Positions 54,501 to 64,000 of a stretch of 64,000 nt of DNA are shown here, piece by piece (positions within the stretch are counted from its first letter, which is position 1; every line of letters starts with the position of its first letter). The notes under the pieces were generated by a model, which was not told where the DNA came from, did not search any database, and saw only the letters and a program-made list of their open reading frames with translations. The DNA is from Owenia fusiformis. Taxonomy: Eukaryota; Annelida; Polychaeta; Sabellida; Oweniidae. Both the position numbers and the translations under genes were made by a program. The stretch lies in NCBI GenBank assembly GCA_903813345.2, contig CAIIXF020000002.1:27041223-27105222 (forward strand), read 5' to 3'.

Positions 54501-57500
54501 ACATTAACACATATAAAACACTCGAAATCACTATGTAATATGTTCAATGTGATATTTCCATTGATTTTATTCACTTTTCCATTATTATTACATTCTTATT
54601 TCATGATTCTAGAATGAATTATTACATCATTTCCCTTCACCCACGTGGACATTATACAGTCTAATATGCAAAGAATATGAGCATTTCAAATACTTTTTAT
54701 CTCGGAGTCCACTCCATGCTTTTGAGAGGGAGGAATTACGATTTTTGGGTTCTACCCATCAACCATGCAACACATATTTTGGAAATGGCTTTAAATCCTT
54801 GGAAATGTGTTCAAATGATAAGAGAAATGTTTCACGCTTTGTGACAAGACAGATCTCTTGTTTCGCAAAATTAATCTCGCTAATGGTAAGAGAAGTATTG
54901 TGATTGTATACTTTAAATAAGCGATTACAAACATTGATGCACATTGAATTTATACTCTGTTGACAACTTGCTCAACGTAACGCCCATTGTTATCATTGTT
55001 GCTTACAGGGTGTTCCAAAAGTAACAGGACTGGTGCTGGCATTTTGTTAAATATGCACCAATTATCTTCAAAATTCTACATAATGTACTTTCATGTATCG
55101 TTACTAAGACTGCAAAGTTTCTACAAAATATATGAAACTCGGGTTGAGTTATGGTTGCTATAGTAACATGACATCACAATACCCGGGGCAACATTCCACG
55201 CAAAAAGTTACAGAGACATTAAGCATTTTGTACATGCCATATCATTTTGTACATGCTATATCAAAGTTGAAATGCAACAACTGGTGGGAATTACATTTGT
55301 TTTATGTCATTTGATATTCCTATGTATCCTCTACTTTGAAAAATAGGCTCCTCTTTGGTCAGTACAAGAGTAGTACTCTGTATCCATGACCCAAACACAT
55401 GAGTAAACCCATTTGAGAGCATGTCACGCAGGGTCGATTGGACAATTTGGAGAAGGCCATTCTCATCTTTAAAGGTCGTACAGCACTGATTAGCATTCCG
55501 TTCTCAATATAAGTAAAAATTAGATATTGCATGATCAGAGGAGTATGGTGCATGGTTTTAGACCCTCAAGACCTATAAGTTCCTCTATAGCTGCATGGTC
55601 TTTAATGCCGACCTGCAGGCAGGCGCGCTATCAAGGTAGATGACTGGCTTCAAATTGGGTCTTTATTTAGACTGTACTGTGATATTCCAGGAAATTGAAT
55701 AAATGTTATTATCATTATGAAATTATACTTGAATCTGAGTTGTATAGCAACACCTTTACAATAAAGGACTTAATAAAATAAACAAGATATTTTGTATTAT
55801 AATAGGTGAATTAGATACTTTATTCAGTAATACAAAAATGTTAGATATCACATTTTCAGGAAAAAAGTTGCCCCGGGTATTGGAATGGCATGTTACTATA
55901 GTAACCATAGCTCTAACCGCATTTCATCATTTTTTCTGAAACTTTATAATTTAAGTTGCAATACTTCAAAGTACAATTTGTGAAAATTTGAAAATACTCA
56001 GTGCAAAATTGACAAAATGCCAGCACCAGTCCTGTTACTTTTGGAACACCCTGTATACATAATAGCCTTCACTGGGGAAAAATCCTCAAAAAGGTTGATT
56101 AAAATAAAGTGATGATATTATTGGGTGATTGATCGATAGTGACACCTGACACTATGAAGCCAGTTAGTATTTCTTTTGAAGTTTGTACTTAAACGCCTTA
56201 GTTCTGTATTTACATACCAATAATATTAGGAATTCTGGTTCAGATGAAGAGTCTTGGATTAAATGGTATTTGTAAATATAGTCCCTATAATATCAATATT
56301 CGTTTTAAAGCTGGAAATTGAGTCAGATACTCTTAGATAGCTATAGAGATTAAGTGGTTCCCCTCTGTGAATGTAATTGATCTCAAAGAGTGCGAGGAGT
56401 TTACCAGGTTTTTTAACATTTAGCCTAACTACTCTGAAGCCAAACGATCTGATGGTAGTATTAATTGCTAGCTGAAGTTCTCTTCTCAACAAGCGAAATC
56501 AAAGAGAAATTAACCAGTCCTTATTGTTAACCTTACATCACCAAGAGGATTGGCTCTCAGGGTTCCAACTTGATATTCGACCTTGACCTTGATCGACGAC
56601 AACACTGAAAATGTCGTTATTTTCTGACATTATAAATGGCAATTAATTCGTAATCGATTAGCGATCCAAAAGACTTGAACAAATGTTTTGATCTCTTCTT
56701 TTGTGATTTGCTAATTTTTTGTTTGGAAATAAGACCAAAATTCACGATTCAAATTCTGGAGTGAAAAAATGGCGGCTGTTTGATTTTGAATTTTTTAATC
56801 TCGACATGAGTTCATATATTGCAGAATATCGAGTTGGAACCCTGGGAGCCAGTCCTCCTTGCTTACATCACTTACATATTTAATTGCCCTTGCTATATCA
56901 TCCTTGGGTACGGGTTGAACACACCCACTTCCACGACACGCCACAGATAAATTTCTATGACGCCATGTTTCTCGTATCTTAGCAACCGACTCTAAAACGA
57001 GATTAATGGCGTCAACGCTAAGTGCTTTATTGTATGATAAACGTTTCGGACCACGATTGAGAAGAGTTGCAGTGTAATTTTCATCTACGATACTCAAACC
57101 AGTTAGGTTGACTTGAGTGTACCCAAATTCCTCGGAAAGATTTCTAGAATCGCTGTCCTGAAACATAAATCTCGTATTGAGATAAACAAATGGCAGTGTA
57201 GGCCTTCTGTAGATTACCCATTTGAAGAATTTAACCACAAGTGGTGAGTTATTAAGAGAAAGGCAATCCAATAAACCGTAAACAAATATGATATTGTAAT
57301 TCTTTGGTATTAAAATAATGATGAACTGTTGGAGCCTGCTGTAACTTATCACAAATAGAATGGGATTTGAATATAATTTCATTGAACGGCTATAAATTCA
57401 ATTAATGATGATTTCATATTTACTTAAGGCTTGTGTCATCGTGACTTACCAGGTTCATGACCACCCAGGAATAACGATCGGAAAGCATACTTAGCTTCAT

Positions 57501-60500
57501 AGCCTACAATAAACAACATCATTTAAATATTTTTTATATTAGAAATGGCATAATCTAATCAATAATGTGCATAAAAGTCAAATGTCACGTTTTCGACATC
57601 TTGTCAAATTAGAGATGAATTATTTATACTGTATTAAAAGTATCTCTCCAAGCACAATTTATTTTGTAATTTATATACTGTTAACCTGGAACGTTTCAAT
57701 TTTCTATTTTGCAGATTTTCACTAAATATATGATATTTTATATCAATGATCCATCGATGATCCATTGTGATTTATACATTTTGATAATTTACATTTCCAA
57801 ATTATTAAGATGTTCAATATTTTAGACATATGTTACTTTACTCAAATTTCTCAAAAATGCCATATCGTTTAGGTGTAGTTAAGCATTACCATGAATCATT
57901 AAAAATGGATATAGTATGTCACGATTTAAGAGTTCGAAAAATCGTGACACTGTTGCTATATTGAAGTGTGATTGACAAGTTAAGTCAATATTGTACACGA
58001 TCTATTGAGAATATATCGAGTATGGATATATGGTGAAATGATTGACGGTCATTGTCCAACTGTTGCGTTACGCCTTTAACATCGTTAAGCTTTGAGGATC
58101 TGATGTGGTTATAGATATTGCCAATGGAGAGTTTAAGCTAGTGTATAAAATTGAAACGGCAACGTATACGTATAAATTGCCCATATAGTTGAGACCCAAC
58201 GCAGTATGTGATATGCAGCGTGTAATACGCCATCTGTAGTTCTATAGCTGGTTTTCTGACACATATTTTAATCAAAAGTTCGTTAGGTAAGATAATCGGT
58301 GCTAAAATATGCATGACATACACTCCCCTCCATAAGTTTGGCAACCTTTTCCCCCCCATTGAACTACGTGTTAAAGCCTCTTTACGTTTGAATTTTTATT
58401 TACTAAAAGGCGATGAAATAACTTTTAATATTGATGGAAACGTAACTTGACTTTATTTCCGATACCTCCAAATTTTCTCAATTTTTTTCCTCAATTACAA
58501 TAGGTCGAAGATTTATGATAAAGATGAATTTTTGAAAATCGTCATTCCCGTGTAATCCAATGGGAAATGGAGGGTTCGGGGCAAATCAGAAATCAGGATA
58601 TCTTTTCAGTAAAAGATTCACAGAAAAATATTTTAAAATAGAAAATTTAATTGTCTAACTTTTTTGAACACTAAGTGTTAAGTTTATTTGATGAATATTA
58701 AAGTTACATCGCTTCAAAGTCATTTTTGAAAATAATTTTTCGTCTCCTGTGTTATTTCAATGGGAGAGGTTTTTTGAAAAGCAATTTTGACTTTAAAGCC
58801 CTATAACTTTGTTGAACCTGAAGAAACATATCAATTTTTTGTTAAATAAAGTTAGCAAATTCAATTGCCTGCCTAACTCGTATTTTTTGCAAGGACTCGG
58901 ATAGATGGATATTCTGTCATATGACTTGCGGCAAACCTACCATTTCCCATTGGTTAACATGGGAATGTCAATTTGCAAAAATTCATCAAATTTATCATCA
59001 ATTTTCGACCTATTGTAATTGAGGAAAAAAATTGTGAAAATTTGGAGGTATTGGAACTAAGGTCAAATTACGTGTCCATCATTAGTATAAGTATTTTCAT
59101 CGCAGGTTAAGTAAATAAAAATTCAAAGGTCAAGAGGCTTTAACACGTAGTTCAATGGGGGGAAAAAGGTTGCCAAACTTATGGAGGGGAGTGTACATCA
59201 TCTTCTTCAGAAAGAATTTTACTTTATATTGAAATCAAAATTACTAGTCTAATATGGCAATTGACACAAGTATAATGATTCCCGTTGAGACCAACGTGAA
59301 ATTTGGAATTTCGCGTTCTAAACACGAAACCCTGAAGCTGAACAGGTATCTGAAGTAGACTAATTAGCGCTTGTTTTTAATGCGCGCTGTACATTGCTAT
59401 ATTGATTCATGTACTTTCCGTTCACGGTTGCGTTGTGAAAAACATTGCTAGCTTAAAATGTCCACTAACTAATTTGACCGTATCATTCTTCATCAACAAA
59501 ACAAAGTCCTGTTCTTAAATGCTCTTTATAATAAATGTTATTCTTTTTAATCAACTTTTGTAACTGGATAAGGTTCGCCATGACATTGGATCCAGTTTAT
59601 TCCTGACACTTTTCCAATGGTATATCAATTCCCTTGGGCACAATGTACCATTCTTTGATCCAGTACGTTTGTTCAGCTAATAGGATGGTTGATTAAACGT
59701 TCTTTTACCCATACATAGTATTTCTATTCCCCAAAATTGATAACAACGCATTAAAATGCAAAATGTCATCACCTGCCATTTGTTACAGACGCCAAACGTC
59801 GAATGCCGACCGCCGCACGCCGAACACCGTCCACAAAAACAGTTAAAGTCTATAACAATATGTCATCACTTCTGATGGTGACATTAAAATGGGTCCTTGT
59901 CTCAAATTAATAAAAAACTATCTCGTTTTCCTCTCTACATAATTGAGACGTTGACTAAATTTATCGTATATTTACTTAGATTATTATTTGGTAACGCCAA
60001 TACTTTCATAAATAGTTTGACTTATTCAGAGTCACCGTGACATTTTTATAATTCAGGCCAGTATCAGATTTAGAGACAGAGACAAAGTTGCAATTATAAA
60101 TTAGAAATCCCATATTATTATTGGATATAAAAATTAACATCAATAAGTGTAACAAATGATGAAACAAATATTTGGAAACATGTGATTGGTTTTGGTTAGA
60201 TTTTCCCGAATGCAACAAACCACATAGTGACAGGGTAGAAACGAGCATGCGCATGCAATGTATAGCATAATCAATTTGAAAATCAAGATGAATCCTTACA
60301 TCGTTGAATTTCGTAAATACCGAAGCAACTGAGTGTCTGAATGACACGATATCATTGTTTTTAGAGTATCATTGGCGTATTGTTTTGTTTGATTATTCAA
60401 TGGTTATAGCCTTGTGAATCAACTGCAAGATGACAACCCATCGTGACAGGAAAATCCAAAACATATTCATGAAAGGTATGTACTGCCAGAAAAATATTTC

Positions 60501-62056
60501 TGGCCACTGACAAGGAAAAGGGAAAATCAGATGGAAAATATGTATAAATGAATTGTTTCTACTGTAAGTAAAGACAATGCAAATTGATCATGAACTGACT
60601 TTCGCTCATTAATATCGCAACTCTCATCAACATCAGCATTACTCTGGAGTAGGCAGGACTCTTTAATTGAAACAGAATTTGAAACTCTTAATCCTCGTTC
60701 CATACCAAAATGCAAAGAATAAGTGCCTTCTGTTTAACTTCGAATGAATTCTGATTAAAATTAGAAGAGATCGGGGAAGAGACATTCAAAAGCCACACGA
60801 TCAAACAATAAACCCAGTATGAAAAAGGAACTGCGATTATAAACTGATTTGAATAATCTTACTTGGAAATAGGCACATCATCAATAAAGTCTAATCCTCT
60901 AATCATAACTTAAATACTTATTAATTACAATAAAGCTAATCGATCGTAAAAATACTTTTCTTTCAGGTGCCAGATATTCTTGATCATTAGATCTGACACT
61001 TTTGAGTAAACAGCTGGGGCGTCTTCCGAAGTCCCGATAAGTCATGTGATATATACATGTGTGAACACCAAGGTGAAGCCGACCTCGTGATAGAATCGGC
61101 GGAAGTAATACAATGCGGTAATCACAGACACCACAAGTCACAACAAATCCATCGAAGGAAACCCAGGTATTACACCACAGGCGCCTTTGCAATACCTTAT
61201 AGATACATTTCGATTATAAAAGAGCTCTCCTCATAATTCGGATTTTGTCATTTCTGAATATTTGGTTGCTGTGTTCAAAAAGTCTGATGAATTTGGGTGC
61301 CAGATCCTTTAAGGATAACTAAACCACATTCAAGTACTATTTTTTCTTAGAGAAAATTCAATGAACATATGTCTTCTACCTGATAAAGAATTCGAGCTAA
61401 GTAGCCCCCATCTGCGTTAACTAATATGTTAGCAAATTCTCCCTGTCTTAGTTTCAGAAGGCACTTCTGGATATCCATATCCACGCTGCGGTCGCTCGAT
61501 TTCCGCGTCAGGCGACACGCCTGCACTTGGTATTTTGTCATCATGTCCCCAATTAGATGTAAACCTGTAGTATTTGACGAGAACAAAAGCAGTTAAACAA
61601 TAATAAACATGCATATATTATAGTTTAGTTTGATGATTACATTTTATGGTTTGTTGGTTGATTAAGATTTAGTTATGCTTTACGAGTAAAAAAGTTGAAG
61701 TTGCATTCGCATAAGAAGCATTTGATCATTTATCCATCATTTTGTCGTTCACTTTTTCTCTCACTTTATAATTTAATGCATACATGTAAATAGTAAATAC
61801 CAACCTATTGTGTCACTGTATATAATTGCAAGTTTGGACCACCGATATTCATACAGTATGTCACTTGCTGCTTGTAAGTGGATTTCATAGTGGGGAGAAA
61901 TGTGATATACATTATTGAACCCTATCACGCGACGACCTTGACCCGGTGGCTCCAGCACTATATAGGGTACTTTGAACTTATTGGCTATGGTCTGAGTGAC
62001 GTCATCGTGACAACCAATCAGGATTGCGTATCGTTTACGGGAAAAGTGGCGACGAG
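48351..62056 (-). CDS. Ionotropic glutamate receptor with atypical ligand pocket and pore (ten exons, 5' end missing)
   Basis: Exons in transcript order: 62056-61805, 61564-61380, 57503-57450, 57157-56876, 53969-53865, 53511-53380, 51647-51438, 50521-49683, 49067-48890, 48506-48351. Phases agree at every junction, giving about 796 residues to the stop. Layout: amino-terminal domain (exons 1-6), S1 ligand-binding half (exons 6-8), TM1, pore loop, TM3 with SYTANLAAF, S2, TM4 and a cytoplasmic tail ending KESSI, a class I PDZ-ligand pattern. The signal peptide is not in view, and a segment of about 20-35 residues between exons 4 and 5 is probably encoded by an unseen exon. The binding Arg is kept, but other ligand contacts and the Q/R/N pore site are changed. 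It belongs in the plasma membrane as one subunit of a tetrameric cation channel (family knowledge). The subfamily is undecided; the Asp in S2 recalls delta and glycine-binding NMDA subunits. Confidence 0.9.
48890..49067 (-). CDS. iGluR exon: end of S2 and TM4
   Basis: 178 nt, phase 2 to 0. Acceptor TTTTTTTCTAG, donor GTAATA. Reads WWGNAKCEE, then LPIENISGIFFVLIGGIILA, the conserved PLxxxNxxGxF entry to TM4, and FILARRKNK as the stop-transfer. The Cys in KCEE is one of the conserved S2 disulfide partners. Confidence 0.93.
49683..50521 (-). CDS. iGluR exon: S1 end, TM1, pore, TM3, S2
   Basis: 839 nt, phase 0 to 2. Acceptor ATACTTCAG, donor GTAAGT. Contains SITSEREEVIDFTKPY with the alpha-carboxyl-binding Arg (codon 50477-50479), TM1 (GALWALMGVAIVVVSVMIFL), pore loop STWFTYSSLVGIGPEVYPR, and TM3 (AAIWWFFSLILISSYTANLA). 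S2 has IGYGTVQNTYCETFF and YAFMFDTPILQY. Against AMPA receptor numbering: Pro478 to Ala, Thr480 to Ser, Ser654 to Tyr, Thr655 to Cys, Glu705 to Asp, and the Q/R/N site is Gly (codon 50210-50212). Confidence 0.95.
51438..51647 (-). CDS. iGluR exon: S1 lobe
   Basis: 210 nt, phase 0-0. Acceptor CTGATTTTAG, donor GTAAGT. ESPFVMLKKE, RYEGFLVDLLAEVAKKLGF, DGKYGSKGKDGKWNGIIHQL: the standard start of the ligand-binding domain. The last codons join directly to NATMS of the next exon with the usual nine-residue spacing from WNG. Confidence 0.93.
52017..52435. repeat. Tandem duplication in a receptor intron (about 245-bp offset)
   Basis: TGTTCTTTTTTGGGGGG, GTGGCCCACTCCCTCTAGAA and GGGTGCGCCAGAGGGGG-like blocks occur at about 52017-52190 and again, diverged, at about 52270-52425. 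The frames in it are repeat artefacts. Confidence 0.7.
53380..53511 (-). CDS. iGluR exon: linker from amino-terminal domain to S1
   Basis: 132 nt, phase 0-0. Acceptor TTTTGAACAG, donor GTAATC. Begins IGTWRQNENI and ends YRPIKVVTLL, the segment before the EEPFVM-type block. The conserved G-x-W and VVT motifs are present. Confidence 0.92.
53865..53969 (-). CDS. iGluR exon: end of amino-terminal domain
   Basis: 105 nt, phase 0-0. Acceptor CATTGCCAG, donor GTAAAT. Reads ANMRGVTGRIHFDEDGYRNN and then QGLTENGIKR: the G(L/V)TGxIxFDxxGxR signature of iGluR amino-terminal domains, ending just before IGTW. The exon is too short to stand out as an open frame and was found by splice phase and motif. Confidence 0.92.
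55006..56053 (-). mobile_element. 1.05-kb degenerate mariner in a receptor intron
   Basis: Inverted ends CAGGGTGTTCCAAAAGTAAC, continuing AGGACTGGTGCTGGCATTTTGT-like for over 40 bp; TA at 55004-55005 and 56054-56055. Contains a decayed transposase on the minus strand. Confidence 0.93.
55330..55650 (-). pseudogene. Decayed mariner transposase
   Basis: Minus-strand reading with several stops: KPVIYLDSAPACRSALKT (degenerate HDNAPAH region), HAPYSSDHAISNFYLY (degenerate PYSPDLAPSDF region) and LLQIVQSTLRDMLSNGFTHV (C-terminal region). Recognisable only by motif order; inactive. Confidence 0.6.
56542..56861. mobile_element. 320-bp foldback MITE with 10-bp duplication, copy 1
   Basis: Inverted ends CAAGAGGATTGGCTCTCAGG and CAAGGAGGACTGGCTCCCAG; similarity runs about 40 bp. 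Flanked by CTTACATCAC at 56532-56541 and 56862-56871. 9-10-bp duplications suggest a Mutator-type (MULE) MITE. It starts 14 nt inside the intron after the receptor exon 57157-56876, and the duplication overlaps the donor region without destroying GTAAGT. Confidence 0.85.
56876..57157 (-). CDS. iGluR exon: amino-terminal domain, second lobe
   Basis: 282 nt, phase 0-0. Acceptor TATGTTTCAG, donor GTAAGT. Reads DSDSRNLSEEFGYTQVNLTG, then ALSVDAINLVLESVAKIRET and the Cys pair SVACRGSGCV. It matches the pattern in which a NLD..F.YG.ANITGF block is followed by the A..YDAV helix. N-glycosylation sequons NLT, NYT and NLS are present. Confidence 0.9.
57450..57503 (-). CDS. iGluR 54-nt micro-exon: amino-terminal domain
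   Basis: Exactly 18 codons, phase 0-0: AMKLSMLSDRYSWVVMNL. Acceptor TTTATTGTAG, donor GTAAGT. Corresponds to the 'A..lGM....Y.WI.TNLD' segment; the next exon starts with the Asp. Confidence 0.88.
58321..59193. mobile_element. 873-bp foldback Tc1-type element in a receptor intron
   Basis: Inverted ends CACTCCCCTCCATAAGTTTG with TA at 58319-58320 and 59194-59195. Arms of about 250 bp pair in two blocks (58321-58410 with 59105-59193; about 58465-58570 with 58930-59060, including AATTTTCGACCTATTGTAAT). No transposase. Confidence 0.9.
59200..61379. other. Receptor intron region, no exon recognised
   Basis: About 2.2 kb of AT-rich intron. Frames at 60006-60347 and 60899-61192 (minus) show no iGluR or other domain. 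Confidence 0.5.
61380..61564 (-). CDS. iGluR exon: amino-terminal domain, middle
   Basis: 185 nt, phase 1 to 0. Acceptor AAATACTACAG, donor GTAGAA. Reads LHLIGDMMTKYQVQACRLTR, CLLKLRQGEFANILVNADGG and ARILYQ. It resembles the segment after the 'Y.sd.G...l' block, with the LL..I+.......I.V.C......iL.qA pattern. Confidence 0.88.
61805..62056 (-). CDS. iGluR exon: amino-terminal domain, first lobe
   Basis: 252 nt, phase 1-1. Acceptor CACTTTTTTACAG, donor GTTGGT. Reads RYAILIGCHDDVTQTIANKF, KVPYIVLEPPGQG, VYHISPHYEIHLQAASDILY and WSKLAIIYSDTI: the GP.S..A..v..iC....VP.I, then P....A..D....+.W......Y.s layout of iGluR amino-terminal domains. Confidence 0.88.
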
Positions 62057-62368
62057 CTGTAAAAAAGTGGATTCATCAAATTACTTAGCTACTAATGCTT
62101 TACGTAGCATATGATAACTCAAATGTAAAAATTCTATTAATCTTCATCAAATAAAGTGACCACAGAATAGAAAGTATTTCATTTCATGCTTGATTGAGAC
62201 ATCAATGCCGTTAACAAATCGATTGTGCGCAACGTGTTTCACTTTTATTAAAACGTATTTATTCTCCCATTAACGCAATTGAAGTAGACACAGGTGCATA
62301 CAAAGTAAATTTCAGATCTATTCCAAGATTATATTCATCATTGATGTTGTTTAATTTTATTGACTTAC

Positions 62369-62430
62369 TCTTCCCGGTTAACTTTTTCCATAACCGGGTC
62401 ATAGACACAAGTTGCTTGTGTCAAGAAAAC
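62369..62430 (-). CDS. Possible further upstream iGluR exon (frame unresolved)
   Basis: 62 nt between acceptor TTTAAACAG and donor GTAAGT. It reads VFLTQATCVYDPVMEKVNRE, plausible for the conserved-Cys helix before the next exon. Its end phase (2) does not match the phase-1 start of 62056-61805, so either an exon is missing, the splice differs, or the match is chance. Confidence 0.25.
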
Positions 62431-62731
62431 CTGTTTAAAGAATAAATTGAGCCTTTCAATGTCAGTTGTTTACTTATCTGATTGGAATTTTTTGATAAAT
62501 AATACCAGAATGCAAGATTTAATTTCCGATTCATAACATGAATTTATAATCCTATTCATTCACTGCTCCATTACCTTTTTATTTTTGTGGAAGCTTATTT
62601 GCAAGAAATGAATAATAACTGTTTTGCTTTCATCTGTTTGTGTATTTTGGGAAGTTACATAGCATCAGAAGAAGTGAGTAGCTCACATAATTATTTGGTA
62701 TTACTTGGTATCAAGAGCTACCTCTTTGCTT

Positions 62732-63215
62732 TCCCAACATGGTCCTACAAGTCTTACATGGACCCATTACATGGCATTCAAAAAGTAGGATTCCTATCAA
62801 GGAGGATTGGTTCCCAGGGTCCCAAGTCGATATTTGACCTTGACCTTGATCGATGACAACATTGAAATGTAGTTATTTTCTGACATTATACCTGACTATA
62901 GATTCATAGTCAGCGATCCCAAAAAAATGAACTAATATCCTGATTTGTTCTTGTGTGTTCGGAAAGTAATTCAAATTTTGTAGTGAAAAATTTTGTAACC
63001 ACGACATGACTACGTGATAATACGGTCAAGGTCATAACACCATATATGAAAAGAATATTGATGTTGCATTCTTGGAGCCAATCCTCCTTGGATTCCTATA
63101 TGGTCCTACAATCCTTATATGGATCTATCACATGACATTCAAAATGGTGGACAACAGTCAGTTGGATGATTCCTATATGGTCCTAAAAGCCTTATATGGA
63201 TCACATGGATACCAA
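62732..63215. repeat. Short tandem units interrupted by a MITE
   Basis: Units of about 60-75 bp with ATTCCTATATGGTCCTA, CTTATATGGATC and CACATGACATTCAAAA at about 62732-62797, 63091-63165 and 63170-63215. Confidence 0.65.
62798..63090. mobile_element. 293-bp foldback MITE with 9-bp duplication, copy 2
   Basis: Same family as 56542-56861: ends CAAGGAGGATTGG inverted, internal TATTTGACCTTGACCTTGAT. Flanked by GATTCCTAT at 62789-62797 and 63091-63099. A second insertion with its own duplication confirms the termini. Confidence 0.85.
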
Positions 63216-63219
63216 GTGA

Positions 63220-64000
63220 TCTAATACCTAATCTGAACTTTGGAATCCCTCCCCCTCCTCCTGAATAACATCATATAATCTTGACAATCTAACACGCCTC
63301 ATGTCTATCTCCCATCAGTCTTACAAGAAAATATAAATACACCAAACCAATGCAAAAAAATACTGAGGAACGAGTAGTGAAAATGACGTTTGGAAATATA
63401 TAGATGTGTCATACCTCATTATTATTGTGTATACTAGCTGTATACACTTTTTTAATAAAAAATATTAATTTCTTGAAATTGAATATTATGTTTTATAAAT
63501 GCAGTACAATGATTCTTGATTTATGATTCAATAATAAAATGCAGTACAATAACTCTAGATCTTAATTAACCTTTACCCCTTAGATTCATTCCAGATTAGA
63601 ATCCTTGAGATGGGCCTTATCCAACACTCTAGTACAACTAAACACAATAATTCTTGATTAACAAAACCACATAAAGGAACCATCATTGGGAGCCATCACT
63701 AAATACGAACCTCTCAATAACACAATGAATAACACAGTTATGGTCATGATGTTAAAATGACACGCAAATGAAAATTAGCGAAAATAATTGATGAGTTCTG
63801 CCTACCCTCCTACACTTAATTTTTATTTCAATCAATTACAGCGGTATTCTTTCCTACTGATCCATTCTGAGGCACCATGTTTGTTCACATTATAACGAAA
63901 TATAACTGATCATTTTAGTAAAAATGGTGATCTTACCGATCGGAAAAATGGAGATAACGTTTCACACAGCTAGTTCGGCGCGCAATACGACAGCGCCAAG
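63220..64000. other. No gene recognised
   Basis: AT-rich end of the window; GCAGTACAAT occurs twice (about 63501 and 63541). The receptor's signal-peptide exon was not found here. Confidence 0.4.

Noticed and set aside
54595-54680. Minus-strand STWVKGNDVIIHSR as the missing receptor exon
   Set aside because: The W..G pattern is suggestive, but the acceptor forces phase 1 where phase 0 is needed and no good donor follows.
56259-56492. Minus-strand frame MLRRELQLAINTTIRSFG as a receptor exon
   Set aside because: No iGluR motif, and splice sites and phase do not fit the neighbouring exons.

Overview
The window reads as nuclear DNA of an AT-rich animal genome, most likely a marine invertebrate. 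The evidence is short exons with GT-AG introns, extracellular-module exons (sushi/CCP, PAN/apple), an animal ionotropic glutamate receptor, and a dense layer of DNA transposons and LINEs. The phylum cannot be fixed from the sequence alone.

Layout. Positions 1999-8196 (+) hold the 3' part of a secreted CCP-PAN gene (copy A); its first exons are not recognisable in the window. About 8.6-21.8 kb is repeat-rich and nearly gene-free: two LINE 3' fragments, a 0.9-kb mariner-type element, a TTAA-flanked element and several local duplications. Positions 21.9-28.55 kb (+) hold a full-looking paralogue (copy B): a signal-peptide exon, six CCP exons and one PAN exon. All coding introns are phase 1, and a final exon encodes only a few residues. 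At 30.1-31.1 kb lies a third, decayed copy (C) keeping only 5' and 3' end sequences. Positions 31.5-36.8 kb are a TAA-flanked foldback element split by an almost complete CR1/Jockey-like LINE with a 13-bp target duplication and a 2A-like motif. Positions 37.8-42.6 kb are a 4.7-kb nested palindrome carrying two mariner-type insertions. Positions 43.85-44.64 kb (-) are a single-exon short-chain dehydrogenase/reductase. Positions 45.6-47.7 kb are further repeats. Positions 48.35-62.06 kb (-) hold ten exons of one ionotropic glutamate receptor, from the amino-terminal domain to the stop codon, with transposons in its introns.

The A/B paralogue pair is the best internal control. For five transposon insertions the other copy preserves the empty site, so element ends and target duplications can be read directly (TAA, TA, and two 8-bp cases). 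Functionally, the CCP-PAN proteins look secreted, the reductase cytosolic, and the receptor a membrane channel. Nothing shows that they work together.

Unusual protein-level features are a receptor with atypical residues in its ligand pocket and pore, a reductase lacking two of the four classical catalytic residues, and a LINE with a multi-membrane-spanning leader ahead of a 2A-like motif. No tRNA, rRNA or CRISPR array was found.
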